A stretch of 64,000 nt of DNA from an uncultured Ectothiorhodospiraceae bacterium (GCA_913061005.1 CAJXSH010000009.1:1-64000); one strand, 5' to 3'; shown: positions 17,195 through 32,450, numbered from the stretch's first letter. Numbers and translations: made by a program. Notes: generated by a model from the letters alone, not told the origin.

Positions 17195-18253
17195 CCCGGG
17201 CTCGGGCCAGTCCACCGCTTCGCGGAGCACGGTGGTGGCAAACCCACCGGCTGGCAGGCTAAACCCGAGCCACCAGGTCCCCTCGGCAACCGGCCACCAG
17301 GTCATCGCCGCCGGGACCAGGCGCAGGGCGCGTCGCCCCGCCTCGACGCCCTTCTCGGCCATGGCGGCGATGACATCGTCCATCGCCGCCAGCCATCCGG
17401 CCTCGCGAGCGGCCAGCGTCGGCGGCATCGACAATCCGGCTCGCGGCCGGCCCGGCAGCGGGCCCGTGCCATGGATGCGCAGCCCGGCGAGTCGCTGCTC
17501 GAGGCCGGGCTGGTCGCCGTCGCCGGCGGTAAAAAGGCTGCCCCGACCGTCGAGGACAAACACCTCGTCGATGCCGCGAACCTGCGCCCAGTCGCCATCG
17601 GCGACACGCGCGCTCAGCACGTGATTGAAACAGCCACTGCGCACCGCCGAGAGCAGCATGCCACGGTCGCTGCGGTTACGCGGCGACGCCCCGCCACGAA
17701 GCCACGCAAGCCCCCGGCTCAGGTTCTCGGCGTCCCGGCCGAAGCGTTGCGGGCCAAAATAATTGGGGACACCGGCACGGGCGATGCCGCCGAAGCGTTG
17801 ATGCAGCCGCCGCGGGTCGGCGTCGACGTCGCGCAGGCAGAGCCAGAACCGGTTGCCCGTCAAAGCGCCCACCCGCAGCTTGCGCCGATGACGACGGCGG
17901 CTTAGCACCGTTAAAGCGGCATCGGCATCGCGCAAGGGCACCGGCCCGGCCGGGGGCAAGGCGCTATTGACCGGCCAGGGCACCGTCAGCCACTGCCGGG
18001 TCACGGCATCCCGATCCTTGCGCCCGGCATAGCCCATGCCGCGGCGGTCCACCGACCAGTGATCGGCCAGTGCCGTCATCGCCGCGGCGGTGCTGAGCCG
18101 ACGCTTGCGAATCTCGACGAGCAGGTGGGGGCCTTCGCCGTCGGCGGCAAAGCCGATCTGCTCGCTGACGAGAAAATCCTCGGGCGCCCGGCCCACGGCC
18201 GCCTGGCCGATCGATCCACCCCAGGCGTGGGAGAGTGCCGCCCATGGGGTCAT
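17171..18253 (-). CDS. truD: tRNA pseudouridine(13) synthase TruD
   Basis: 360 residues from ATG 18253 (ATGA overlap with ispF). It isomerises U13 in tRNA-Glu. The catalytic segment is [15 protein letters not shown] with Asp80, the same residue number as in E. coli Tru[43 protein letters not shown] and [21 protein letters not shown] are family landmarks. Order ispD-ispF-truD is conserved, but surE does not follow directly. Confidence 0.95.
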   Translation of the reverse strand: MTPWAALSHAWGGSIGQAAVGRAPEDFLVSEQIGFAADGEGPHLLVEIRKRRLSTAAAMTALADHWSVDRRGMGYAGRKDRDAVTRQWLTVPWPVNSALPPAGPVPLRDADAALTVLSRRRHRRKLRVGALTGNRFWLCLRDVDADPRRLHQRFGGIARAGVPNYFGPQRFGRDAENLSRGLAWLRGGASPRNRSDRGMLLSAVRSGCFNHVLSARVADGDWAQVRGIDEVFVLDGRGSLFTAGDGDQPGLEQRLAGLRIHGTGPLPGRPRAGLSMPPTLAAREAGWLAAMDDVIAAMAEKGVEAGRRALRLVPAAMTWWPVAEGTWWLGFSLPAGGFATTVLREAVDWPEPGSAAQQHV

Positions 18254-18723
18254 GGTTTTTCGATCAGGACCACCGCCGTGGCCGCGATGCCCTCGCCACG
18301 GCCGGTAAACCCCATCCACTCCATGGTGGTTGCCTTGAGGTTGACTGCCGCATCACCCAGGCCCAGGTCTTGGGCAATACACCCGACCATGGCGGGCAGA
18401 TGAGGCTGCATCCGGGGCGCCTGGGCAATAATGGTGGCGTCGACATTGACCGTCTGCCAGCCCTCCCGGGCGAGGCCATCGACCACCGCCTGCAACAATC
18501 GCCGGCTGTCGGCATCCTTGAACGCCGGGTCGTTGTCGGGAAAGTGCCGGCCGATATCTCCCTGTCCGGCGGCCCCCAGCAGGGCATCACTGATGGCATG
18601 CAAAAGGACATCGCCATCCGAGTACGCCTCGAGGCCCTTGTCATGGGGGATGTCCACGCCGCCGATGATCAACCGCCGACCCGCGACCAGCCGATGGGCG
18701 TCAATCCCCTGGCCGATGCGCAT
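18250..18723 (-). CDS. ispF: 2-C-methyl-D-erythritol 2,4-cyclodiphosphate synthase
   Basis: 157 residues from MRIGQGID; two tandem ATG codons (18726, 18723) both overlap the ispD stop. Fifth step of the MEP isoprenoid pathway, cyclising CDP-ME 2-phosphate with loss of CMP. Zinc ligands are Asp and His of GQGIDAH and the His of [71 protein letters not shown] match the family from end to end. Lies between ispD and truD in one transcript. Confidence 0.97.
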   Translation of the reverse strand: MRIGQGIDAHRLVAGRRLIIGGVDIPHDKGLEAYSDGDVLLHAISDALLGAAGQGDIGRHFPDNDPAFKDADSRRLLQAVVDGLAREGWQTVNVDATIIAQAPRMQPHLPAMVGCIAQDLGLGDAAVNLKATTMEWMGFTGRGEGIAATAVVLIEKP

Positions 18724-19433
18724 CATTGGGTATCCCCTCCCCGGCCCCGGAGCTGCTCGGCCAACCACTGGCGATCCCCTGCGTAGGTGTATTTGATATT
18801 GCCCACCTCGCCCTCGACAAGGCGCGGGCGGGCACCGAGCAACTCCATGGCAGCGGCCTCGTCGGTGACCGAGGCATCCGCCTGATCAAGCGCCTCCTGC
18901 AACCGGCCCAGCGGGAAGAGCTGCGGTGTCTGGGCCTGCCACAGCCCATCCCGGGCGATGGTACTGGCGATGTGGCCATCGCCGGCGTCCATTTTGAGCG
19001 TATCCCGCACCGGCAGCGCCAGCAGCCCACCATCGGCCTCGCCGGCCGCTGCGCTGAGCAGACGCTCGATCGCCGTCACGGTCACCGCCGGACGTGCCGC
19101 ATCATGGACCAGCACGACATCGCCGGGATCTGCCCCCCGCTCGCGCAGCGCCGTGAGTCCGGCCCGCACCGATGCCGCGCGCTGCGCCCCGCCGGTGCAG
19201 GTATGCACCCGGGGATGAGCGGCCGCGGCCAGCCGTTGCCAGTGGGGGTCATCGGGTGCGAGCGCCACCATGACACCCCGCACCGCGGTCACCCCCAGCA
19301 TGGCCTCGACCGCCCACTGCAGCACCGCCCGGCCTGCCAGCGGGTGATACTGCTTGGGTGTCGGGTCGGCCATGCGCACGCCCTGCCCGGCCGCCGGGAT
19401 GACCGCCCAGACCGCCTCAGCGCCTCGATTCAT
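18723..19433 (-). CDS. ispD: 2-C-methyl-D-erythritol 4-phosphate cytidylyltransferase
   Basis: 236 residues. Third step of the MEP pathway, making CDP-methylerythritol. The nucleotide-binding loop [19 protein letters not shown] is close to the N-terminus, followed by [55 protein letters not shown] and [15 protein letters not shown]. Overlaps ftsB by 17 bases and ispF by its stop codon; the order ftsB-ispD-ispF is as in E. coli. Confidence 0.97.
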   Translation of the reverse strand: MNRGAEAVWAVIPAAGQGVRMADPTPKQYHPLAGRAVLQWAVEAMLGVTAVRGVMVALAPDDPHWQRLAAAAHPRVHTCTGGAQRAASVRAGLTALRERGADPGDVVLVHDAARPAVTVTAIERLLSAAAGEADGGLLALPVRDTLKMDAGDGHIASTIARDGLWQAQTPQLFPLGRLQEALDQADASVTDEAAAMELLGARPRLVEGEVGNIKYTYAGDRQWLAEQLRGRGGDTQ

Positions 19434-19697
19434 CGATCACCCGATAGAAGCGCTCGTCCTCGCCGATCATGCCCAGATCGCGCCGGGCCCGCTCTTCGAT
19501 GCCCTCAAGGCCGTCGCGAAGGTCGGCCACATCCGCGGCCAATGCGCGGTTGCGCTCGTCGAGCCGGGCGTTTTCCTGCGCTTGCTGCTCGACCGCCTCG
19601 CGCAGCGCGATCACCTCGGGGATGCTGCCATCCCCAAGCCAGAGCCGCGCCTGGAGCAAAAGCAGAACCAGCAAAAGCCCGGCGACGGCGAGTCTCA

Positions 19698-19698
<1 letters not shown>
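19417..19698 (-). CDS. ftsB: Cell division protein FtsB
   Basis: 93 residues. Bitopic inner-membrane divisome protein that bridges FtsL and FtsQ. A single N-terminal membrane helix (LAVAGLLLVLLLLQARLWLG) is followed by a coiled coil (VIALREAVEQQAQENARLDE … LRDGLEGIEERARRDLGMI) and the conserved GEDERFYRVI tail. ATG 19698 overlaps the eno stop (TGATG). Length and eno-ftsB-ispD order are exactly those of the family. Confidence 0.94.
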
Positions 19699-24952
<5,254 letters not shown>

Positions 24953-24956
<4 letters not shown>

Positions 24957-25918
24957 TCGCGGAAGTGGCCGAGATCCATCAGACGCTGGTAGCGCTTCTC
25001 GAGCATGGCATCAGCGCCCATGGACTCGACATCCGCCAGCTGCCGGCGCAGGCACTGCCCCAGCCGACCGGCCATATCCGCCGTATCCCGATGGGCGCCG
25101 CCCAGCGGCTCGGCCACCACCTCGTCCACCAGGCCCAGTTCGGCCAGTCGCGAGGCGGTGATCCCCATGGCCTCGGCCGCGTCGGCCGCCTTGTCCGCGC
25201 TTTTCCAGAGAATCGATGCACAGCCCTCGGGCGAGATCACCGAATAGGTGCTGTATTCGAGCATCAGCAGCCGGTCGCCGACACTGATGGCCAGCGCCCC
25301 GCCCGAGCCGCCCTCGCCGATGACAGTGCAGATCACCGGTGTGCGCAACTGCGCCATGGCAAACAGGTTATGGGCGATCGCCTCGCTCTGGCCCCGTTCC
25401 TCGGCGCCCACACCGGGGTAGGCGCCCGGGGTGTCGATGAAGGTGAAAACCGGCAGACCAAAGCGCTCGGCCATGGCAAAAAGCCGGCGTGCCTTGCGAT
25501 AGCCCTCGGGCTTGGGCATGCCAAAGTTACGGGCAATCTTCTCGCGGGTGTCGCGGCCTTTCTGCTCGCCGACCACCATCACCGCGCGGCCATCGAGGCG
25601 CGCCAGGCCGCCCACCATGGCGGCATCGTCGGCATAGGCCCGATCACCATGCAACTCTTCGAAGTCGGTGAAGATCGCATCGATGTAATCCTGCGCATAG
25701 GGCCGTTTTGGATGCCGGGCAAGCTGCGCCACCTGCCAGGGGGTGAGGCTGCGAAAGATCTGCTCGGTGAGCTGCCGCGACTTGGTCTGCAGCCGGCTTA
25801 GCTCGTCGGTGATGCTGACCTCGGCATCGTCACCGACGTAGCGCAGCTCCTCGATCTTCGCCTCGAGTTCGGCGATGGGTCGTTCGAATTCAAGAAAGTT
25901 CAAATCGCTGCTGGCCAA
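24953..25918 (-). CDS. accA: Acetyl-CoA carboxylase carboxyltransferase subunit alpha
   Basis: 321 residues. With AccD it transfers CO2 from biotin-BCCP to acetyl-CoA, the first committed step of fatty-acid synthesis. The start is a TTG at 25918, supported by AGGAG (25927-25931) 8 bases upstream, and the protein then begins [20 protein letters not shown] as in E. coli (SLNFLDFEQPIAELEA). Motifs: [78 protein letters not shown] and [20 protein letters not shown]. Downstream of dnaE, upstream of tilS. Confidence 0.97.
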
Positions 25919-25948
25919 AGCCTGCGCTCCTGCATTGATTACCCTTAA

Positions 25949-25957
25949 ATATTATCA
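25949..25957 (-). promoter_or_regulatory. Candidate extended -10 promoter for accA
   Basis: In the AT-rich 53-base gap after dnaE the minus strand reads TGATAATAT, that is TGn followed by TAATAT. No good -35 is seen, as allowed for extended -10 promoters. Transcription would begin about 20 bases before the accA ribosome site. Confidence 0.35.
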
Positions 25958-25971
25958 CGCACCCGTGGCGC

Positions 25972-28900
25972 TCAGCGGCGATAATCCACTTCGACCCCGG
26001 CGTCGGGCAGCAGCTGCTCGAGCGCGGCGAGCAGCTCGGGCTCGGGGCGCACCGACCACTCATCGGCAAACCGCAGCCGGCAGGTCCCGCCGCGGCCGGC
26101 ATAGTCGACACAGACCCGGCAGTCGCCGCGCTGAAAGGGTGCCAGCGCCTGCTCGAGGCGCTGGACGAATCCGTTGCCGGCCTGCTCGGCGCCGACCCGC
26201 AGGACCAGACGACGGGCAAACGCCTGCCGGGCCCCTGCCATGTCATAGACCCGCTCGGCGGACAGGCGATAGCCGTCGCTGAACTCGTCGTAGCCCAGAT
26301 CCCCTTCGACCACCACCAGCGTGTCTTTCTCGAGCATCTGCCGATAACGCTGGAAGACATCGCCAAAAAGCACCACCTCGAGCCGGGCGGTCCGGTCATC
26401 GAGGGTGACAAACCCGAGCCGCCGCCCGCTCTGGGTGATGCGACTGCGCACCGCCACCACCAGCCCGGCGAGCACGACCCGGCGCTCGCCTTCACGACGC
26501 CCGGCGCCGCGGTCGACCCCCGCGCCCATCGCGGCATCGTTGAGGCGGCAGCTGACAAACCCGCCAAGCTCGGATTCAAAGGCGGCGATGGGGTGGCCGG
26601 TGAGATACAGCCCCAGGGTGTCCTTCTCGGCGGCCAGGCGTTCATGTTCGGGCCATTCCGTGTGCTGCACCCCGGGCTCGTTGGCCGGTGCCTCGGGCGT
26701 ATCCGCCGGGGTTGCCCCCATGCCAAAGAGGTCGTCCTGGCCCAGCTCGGTGTTGCGGCTTTGCTGCTCCGCCGCCTGCAGCGCCCGGGGCAGATCGGCC
26801 ATGGCGGTGGCCCGATTGGCGGTGATGGCATCGAGACTGCCCGAGCGGACCAGCGCCTCGAGCACCCGGCGGTTGACGCGGCGAAGATCCACCCGACGGC
26901 AGAGGTCGTAGAGATCGGCAAAATCATCACCGCGCTGGCGGGCCTCGACAATGGCCTCGACGGCGGCATACCCGACCCCCTTGACGGCACCGAGTCCGTA
27001 GACCAGCCCGCGCTCGCCGGCGGCGCGGAACATCCAGTCGGATCGGTTGATATCCGGCGGCGCGACATCCAGCCCCATGGCCCGGCACTCGTCAATCAGC
27101 GTGACCACCTTGTCGGTGTTATCCATATCCGATGACAGCACCGCCGCCATGAAGGCCGATGGGTAGTGCGCCTTGAGCCAGGCGGTCTGATACGAAAGCA
27201 AGGCATAGGCCGCCGAGTGGGACTTGTTGAACCCGTAGCCGGCGAACTTCTCCATCAGATCGAACAGCCCCTCGGCATGCTCGCGGCGAAGCCCCTGCCC
27301 CATGGCCCCTTCGAGAAAGATACTGCGCTGCTTGGCCATCTCTTCGGGCTTTTTCTTGCCCATCGCCCGCCGCAGCAGATCGGCCTCGCCCAGGCTGTAG
27401 CCGCCGACCGCCTGGGCAATCTGCATGACCTGCTCCTGATACAGGATCACCCCGTACGTGGGCTGGAGGATGGGTTTGAGCGCATCGTGGTGCAGCTCGG
27501 GCGTTGGATAGGCCACCGGTTTGCGGCCGTGTTTGCGATCGATGAAGTCCTCGACCATCCCGGACTGCAGCGGACCGGGCCGAAAGAGCGCCACCAGGGC
27601 GATGATGTCCTCGAAACTATCCGGTTGCAGCCGCCGGATGAGATCCTTCATCCCGCGCGATTCCAACTGAAACACCGCCGTGGTCTGGCATTCCTTGAGC
27701 CGCTCGAACACCGCGGCATCGTCAAGCGGGATGGTGGCGATATCCAGCGCATCCTCACCGCTCGCTCCGCGCAGCTCGTTCACCGCCTTGACCGTCCAGT
27801 CGATGATGGTCAGCGTGCGAAGGCCCAGGAAGTCGAACTTCACAAGCCCCACCGCCTCGACATCATCCTTGTCGAACTGGGTCGCGAGCCCGCCACCCCC
27901 GGGTTCGCAGTAAAGCGGGGCAAAATCGGTCAGATCCGAGGGGGCGATCACCACCCCGCCGGCGTGCTTGCCCACATTGCGCGACAACCCCTCGAGCCGA
28001 CCCGCGAGCTCGAGCAACACCGCGACGTCCTCATCCTGGGACTGCAACTCGCGAAGATCCGCCTCCTGGGCGAGCGCCTTGTCGAGCGTCATGCCCAGCT
28101 CGAAGGGGATCAGTTTGGCGATGCGATCGACATAGCCATAGCCATGCCCCAGGACCCGGCCGACGTCACGGACCACCGCCCGGGCCGCCATGGTGCCGTG
28201 GGTGGCGATCTGCGAGACCTTCTCGCGGCCGTAGTGATCGGCGACGTAATCGATGACCCGGTCGCGCTTTTCCATGCAGAAATCGACATCAAAATCCGGC
28301 ATGGACACCCGCTCGGGGTTGAGAAATCGCTCGAAGAGAAGATCGTAACGTAATGGATCCAGGTCAGTTATATCCAGCGCGTATGCCACCAGGGAACCCG
28401 CCCCCGAACCACGCCCGGGTCCCACGGGAATATCCTGATCCTTGGCCCAGCGGATGAAGTCGGCGACGATGAGAAAGTAACCGGGAAAGCCCATCTGGGT
28501 GATGACATCCAGCTCGTGATCGAGCCGCGCCCAGTAATCCGCCTCGTCCCCGCCCGGGGTACCCAACCGCTCGATCCGTTGGGCGAGTCCGGCGCGGGCC
28601 TGCTCGCGGAGCAACCCGTCGATGGTCGTCCCCGCCGGGACCGGAAAATCCGGCAGCGCATTCTGACCCAGGGTCAATGAGAGGTTGCAGCGCCGGGCAA
28701 TCGCCAGGGTATTGTCGATGGCCTCGGGGATGTCCTCGAACAGCGCCTGCATGGACTCGGCGTCTTTGAGGTACTGCGCCTCGCTGTAATCCCGGGGCCG
28801 TGACTGCTCGTGCAGGATCCGGCCCTGATGGATGCAGACCCGCGCCTCGTGGGCTTCGAAGTCATCCTTGTCGATAAACCGCACATCGTTGCTGGCCACC

Positions 28901-29484
28901 ACCGGCGAAGCGGTCTCGGCGGCCAGTGCCACCGCCGCGTGGACATGATCCTCATCGCCGGGTCGCTGGGTGCGCTGCAGCTCGAGGTAGTAGCGATCGC
29001 CAAAGCGGGATTGCCAGAACGCCAGCCGCTCGCGCGCCAGCGCCCCGTCACCGGCCACCAGGGCCTCGCCGACATCGCCGCGGGCCCCGCCAGAGAGCAC
29101 AATCAGCCCGGCATGCCACTGATCGATCCACTCGCGCTTGACGATGGGCAGGCCGGCGGCATCCTGGCCCTGTAGATAGCTGGCGGTGATCAGCCGGGTG
29201 AGATTGGCGTAGCCGGTGTCGTCCATGCACAAGAACGTGAGGTTGTGGTGGCCCTCACGACGATCATCGCCGATGCGCAGATCGGCCCCGATGATGGGCT
29301 TGACCCCGGCATCGAGCGCCGCCCGGTAGAACTTCACCATGCCAAAGAGATTGCCCTGATCGGTCACCGCCACCGCGGGCATGCCACGGGCCGCCGCCGC
29401 CTGCACCAGCGGCTTGACGCGGACCATGCCGTCGATGAGCGAGAACTCCGAATGCAGGTGTAGATGAACGAAGCCGTTGGACAT
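25972..29484 (-). CDS. dnaE: DNA polymerase III subunit alpha
   Basis: 1170 residues. Replicative polymerase of the class C family. The N-terminal PHP domain begins FVHLHLHSEFSLIDGMVRVK and continues VAVTDQGNLFGMVKFY. The palm contains GPGRGSGAGSLVAYAL, the acidic motif PDFDVDFCMEKRDRVIDY, and VGKHAGGVVIAPSDLTDFAP. Fingers and HhH regions follow (FRPGPLQSGMVEDFIDRKHG, LYQEQVMQIAQAVGGYSLGEA, AGYGFNKSHSAAYALLSYQT, DINRSDWMF, GLGAVKGVGYAAVEAIVEAR). An OB-fold lies near residues 980-1060. The gene is complete. The canonical order is rnhB-dnaE-accA; here the gnn-like island separates rnhB from dnaE. Confidence 0.98.
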   Translation of the reverse strand: MSNGFVHLHLHSEFSLIDGMVRVKPLVQAAAARGMPAVAVTDQGNLFGMVKFYRAALDAGVKPIIGADLRIGDDRREGHHNLTFLCMDDTGYANLTRLITASYLQGQDAAGLPIVKREWIDQWHAGLIVLSGGARGDVGEALVAGDGALARERLAFWQSRFGDRYYLELQRTQRPGDEDHVHAAVALAAETASPVVASNDVRFIDKDDFEAHEARVCIHQGRILHEQSRPRDYSEAQYLKDAESMQALFEDIPEAIDNTLAIARRCNLSLTLGQNALPDFPVPAGTTIDGLLREQARAGLAQRIERLGTPGGDEADYWARLDHELDVITQMGFPGYFLIVADFIRWAKDQDIPVGPGRGSGAGSLVAYALDITDLDPLRYDLLFERFLNPERVSMPDFDVDFCMEKRDRVIDYVADHYGREKVSQIATHGTMAARAVVRDVGRVLGHGYGYVDRIAKLIPFELGMTLDKALAQEADLRELQSQDEDVAVLLELAGRLEGLSRNVGKHAGGVVIAPSDLTDFAPLYCEPGGGGLATQFDKDDVEAVGLVKFDFLGLRTLTIIDWTVKAVNELRGASGEDALDIATIPLDDAAVFERLKECQTTAVFQLESRGMKDLIRRLQPDSFEDIIALVALFRPGPLQSGMVEDFIDRKHGRKPVAYPTPELHHDALKPILQPTYGVILYQEQVMQIAQAVGGYSLGEADLLRRAMGKKKPEEMAKQRSIFLEGAMGQGLRREHAEGLFDLMEKFAGYGFNKSHSAAYALLSYQTAWLKAHYPSAFMAAVLSSDMDNTDKVVTLIDECRAMGLDVAPPDINRSDWMFRAAGERGLVYGLGAVKGVGYAAVEAIVEARQRGDDFADLYDLCRRVDLRRVNRRVLEALVRSGSLDAITANRATAMADLPRALQAAEQQSRNTELGQDDLFGMGATPADTPEAPANEPGVQHTEWPEHERLAAEKDTLGLYLTGHPIAAFESELGGFVSCRLNDAAMGAGVDRGAGRREGERRVVLAGLVVAVRSRITQSGRRLGFVTLDDRTARLEVVLFGDVFQRYRQMLEKDTLVVVEGDLGYDEFSDGYRLSAERVYDMAGARQAFARRLVLRVGAEQAGNGFVQRLEQALAPFQRGDCRVCVDYAGRGGTCRLRFADEWSVRPEPELLAALEQLLPDAGVEVDYRR

Positions 29485-29584
29485 GGGTCTGCCTGATCCT
29501 GGAAGCGCTTATCGTACCCCGCCGATGCAAGTGGCGACCAGCGATGGGCTGGTGGTCGGATCCGCTTTCGGCCATCATGCGCGC

Positions 29585-30367
29585 ATGCCGGATTGTGACA
29601 TCCACCCAACGGCCGTCATCCACCCGCAAGCCGAGCTCGAGGCGGGTGTCGAAGTCGGCGCCTATGCCGTGATCGGCGCCGATGTGCGCATCGGCGCCGG
29701 GACGATCGTCGGCCCCCACGCGGTGCTGGAAGGGCCACTCCGTCTGGGGCCGCGCAACCACCTGGCCGCCCATGTCACCCTGGGTCTGCCGCCACAGGAT
29801 GACGGCTACGCGGGTGAGGCCACCGAGCTTGTCATCGGCAGCGACAACCGGTTTCGCGAATTCTTCACCGCCCACCGGGCGAGCACCAAGGAAGACGGCG
29901 TCACGCGCATTGGCAGCCACAACCTGTTCATGGCCTACAGTCATATCGGTCACGACGGCCGCATCGGCGATCGGGTGACCATCTCCAACGCCAGCCAGTT
30001 GGCCGGCCATGTGCAGGTGGATGACCGCGCCTATATCTCGGCGGTCTGCGGTGTCCATCAGTTTGTCCGCATCGGGTCGCTGTCGATGGTCGGCGGTGGC
30101 GCGGTGGTGACACAGGATGTGGCGCCCTACTGCACGGTCACCGGCAACCGGGCGCGGCTGCGCGGCCTGAACCATCGCGGCCTGCAGCGTGCCGGCCTGG
30201 ATGCCGGCGAGCGCCGGCGCATTCGCCAGGCCTATGATCTCGTTTTTCGGCGCGGGCTGACGCTGGAACAGGCCCGACAGGCCATCGCCGACGACCCGGG
30301 CCTGGCGACCCCGTGGATCGAGGCCCTGGTGGCGTTCATGGCAGGCAGCGACCGGGGGCTCGTCCGA
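29585..30367 (+). CDS. lpxA: Second LpxA-type acyltransferase, probably for UDP-GlcNAc3N
   Basis: About 261 residues from ATG 29585; stop TGA at 30368-30370 overlaps the next start. Left-handed beta-helix repeats (IHPQAELEAGVEVGAYAVIG, ADVRIGAGTIVGPHAVLEG) fill the N-terminal 190 residues. The catalytic base of E. coli LpxA (His125) aligns with His123 in YSHIGHDGRIGD, and GHVQVDDRAYISAVCGVHQF and GLNHRGLQRAG match LpxA. In my alignment the E. coli Lys76 position (DLKYAGE) is Gly (DDGYAGE), unlike the canonical copy at 34190 (DKKFHGE). It is coupled to a GnnA/GnnB-like pair, so the likely reaction is N-acylation of UDP-GlcNAc3N in lipid A synthesis. An alternative is a WbpD-like N-acetyltransferase for surface polysaccharide, but length and motifs favour LpxA. 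Confidence 0.75.
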
Positions 30368-31314
30368 TGAGCGGTCTTCGGGTGGCTGTCATCGGGGTGG
30401 GCTACCTGGGCCGCTTCCACGCCCAGAAGTATGCCGCGCATCCCGACTGCGAGCTGGTGGCGGTGGTGGATCCGGACCCGGCCCGGCGTGAGGCGGTGGC
30501 CGCCGAGCTCGACTGCCGCGCCCTGGCCGGCACGGATGCGCTTGCCGGGCAGATCGATGCCGCGAGCATCGTCAGCCCCACCCGATTGCACCATGACCTG
30601 GCGATGCCGCTGCTGCGCGCCGGCGTGCACCTGCTCATCGAAAAGCCGATCACCACGACCCTGGCCGAGGCGGATGCGCTGATCGCCACGGCAGCGGACC
30701 ATCACTGCATCGTGCAGGTGGGCCATCTCGAGCGCTTCAACCCGGCCATGGTGGCCGCCGCCGAGCGGCTCGCCAGTCCGCTTTTCATCGAGTCGCACCG
30801 CATCGCCCCGTTCAACCCCCGGGGGGCGGATGTCAGCGTTGTCCTTGATCTGATGATCCATGACATCGACCTGATCCTCGAGCTGGTGGACGCGCCGCTT
30901 GTCCACATGGACGCCAGTGGCGCGCCGGTCATCGCCGAGGACATCGACATTGCCAACGCCCGCCTGCGCTTTGAAAACGGCTGCATCGCCAATGTGACCG
31001 CCAGCCGGGTGAGCCCCAAGGCGGAACGCCGCATGCGCATCTTCCAGCCCAATGCCTATTTTTCGCTGGATCTGCAGCATGCCCGGCTGGATATTCAGCG
31101 CCGTCAGGCCGATGCCCCGGGGCCACCCACCATGGAGCAGATCAGCCACGAACGCATCGACGCCACCGCCCGGGATGCGCTCGCCGACGAAATCCATGCC
31201 TTTGTCGATGCCATACGAACCGGCCAGTCGCCGGTGGTCAGCGCCGAGGATGGACGCCGGGCGCTGGCGGCGGCGATTGACATCGGCAAGCAACTCAACG
31301 GAAACCGGCCATGA
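30367..31314 (+). CDS. gnnA: Gfo/Idh/MocA oxidoreductase, GnnA-like (UDP-GlcNAc 3-dehydrogenase)
   Basis: 315 residues from ATG 30367 (ATGA overlap with the LpxA homologue). The N-terminal Rossmann fold begins LRVAVIGVGYLGRFHAQKYA; the family signature EKPITT is near residue 92, and GHLERFNPA and DLMIHDIDLILEL follow in the C-terminal domain. In Acidithiobacillus ferrooxidans GnnA oxidises the 3-OH of UDP-GlcNAc with NAD+, and GnnB then transaminates it. The assignment here rests on family plus the neighbouring aminotransferase and LpxA genes. WbpB-like dehydrogenases acting on UDP-GlcNAcA are the main alternative. Confidence 0.68.
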   Translation: MSGLRVAVIGVGYLGRFHAQKYAAHPDCELVAVVDPDPARREAVAAELDCRALAGTDALAGQIDAASIVSPTRLHHDLAMPLLRAGVHLLIEKPITTTLAEADALIATAADHHCIVQVGHLERFNPAMVAAAERLASPLFIESHRIAPFNPRGADVSVVLDLMIHDIDLILELVDAPLVHMDASGAPVIAEDIDIANARLRFENGCIANVTASRVSPKAERRMRIFQPNAYFSLDLQHARLDIQRRQADAPGPPTMEQISHERIDATARDALADEIHAFVDAIRTGQSPVVSAEDGRRALAAAIDIGKQLNGNRP

Positions 31315-32450
31315 ATGAGCCAAACCCCCGCCCCATCCCCATGGTGGATCTCACCGCCCAGTACCCGCTGCTGCGCGAGGCCATCGACACAGGCCTCAGC
31401 CAGGCGCTGGATGAGGCGCGCTTCATCCTCGGGCCCAACGTCCAGGCGCTGGAACAGGCCGTCGCCGACTACCTGGGCGTCCCCCATGCCGTTGCCGTTG
31501 CCTCGGGCACCGATGCCCTGCACCTGGCCCTGCTCGCCGCCGGAGTCCAGCCCGGCGACGAGGTCATCACCACGCCCTTTAGCTTTATCGCCACCGCCGA
31601 GGCCATCTGCTATGTCGGCGCCACGCCCCGGTTCGTCGATATCGACCCGCGCTCGTACAACCTCGACCCCGCTGCGGTCGAAGCGGCCATCACCGAGCGG
31701 ACCCGGGCCATCATCCCTGTCCACCTGTTTGGCCAGCCGGCGGACATGCCAGCGCTGAACGCCATCGCCGCGCGCCACGGCCTTGAGATCGTCGAAGACT
31801 GTGCACAGTCCTTTGGCGCCGATGTGGATGGCGTGATGACCGGCGCAATGGGCACGACCGGGGCCTTTAGCTTTTTCCCCAGCAAAAACCTGGGCGGTTA
31901 CGGCGACGGCGGTCTGGTGACTGCCACCAGCGAAGCCGCCGCCTCGCAGCTGCGCGCCCTTCGCAACCACGGCAGCCACCGGCGCTACTACCACGACCGG
32001 ATTGGCTACAACTCGCGGCTCGACGAGCTCCAGGCGGTGATCCTGCGGGCCAAGCTGCCGCATATCGATCAATTCAACAATGAACGCCGACGCGTGGCGC
32101 ATCGCTACAGCGAGGGACTCACTGGCGCGGCTGATCTCACCCTTCCGGCCGAAGACGGCATCGGCCGCCACGTGTACCACCAGTACACCCTGCTCTGCCG
32201 GGACAGCGACCACCGCGCCGCGCTCATGCAGCAGCTCGACGATCATCACATCGCCTCGGCGGTTTACTATCCGGTGCCACTGCATCGACAGGCGGCCTTC
32301 AACGGCACCGGCCCGGGCCAGGTTGCCATCCCGGCGGTGAAGCTGCCCGTGGCCGAAGCCACCGCCGAGCGCTGCCTCTCGCTGCCCATCTATCCAGAGC
32401 TCGCCGATGCGGATGTCGACCGCATCATCGAGGTGTTGCGCGACGCCTAA
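31311..32450 (+). CDS. gnnB: DegT/DnrJ/EryC1 sugar aminotransferase, GnnB-like
   Basis: 379 residues, ATGA overlap with the dehydrogenase. PLP-dependent sugar aminotransferase: [13 protein letters not shown] at the N-terminus, [75 protein letters not shown], and the PLP lysine in [15 protein letters not shown] (Lys192). GnnB would transfer an amino group from glutamate to the 3-keto sugar, giving UDP-GlcNAc3N. WbpE/FdtB-type enzymes are alternatives that cannot be excluded by sequence alone. Its TAA overlaps the rnhB TAG on the other strand. Confidence 0.7.
   Translation: MNEPNPRPIPMVDLTAQYPLLREAIDTGLSQALDEARFILGPNVQALEQAVADYLGVPHAVAVASGTDALHLALLAAGVQPGDEVITTPFSFIATAEAICYVGATPRFVDIDPRSYNLDPAAVEAAITERTRAIIPVHLFGQPADMPALNAIAARHGLEIVEDCAQSFGADVDGVMTGAMGTTGAFSFFPSKNLGGYGDGGLVTATSEAAASQLRALRNHGSHRRYYHDRIGYNSRLDELQAVILRAKLPHIDQFNNERRRVAHRYSEGLTGAADLTLPAEDGIGRHVYHQYTLLCRDSDHRAALMQQLDDHHIASAVYYPVPLHRQAAFNGTGPGQVAIPAVKLPVAEATAERCLSLPIYPELADADVDRIIEVLRDA

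Noticed and set aside
29585-32450. WbpD/WbpB/WbpE-type pathway for a diacetamido uronic acid instead of lipid A
   Set aside because: The acyltransferase has LpxA length, the catalytic HIGHD motif and the LpxA C-terminal GLNxxGLxRxG segment. No UDP-sugar 6-dehydrogenase or glycosyltransferase is nearby. Kept as an alternative, not preferred.
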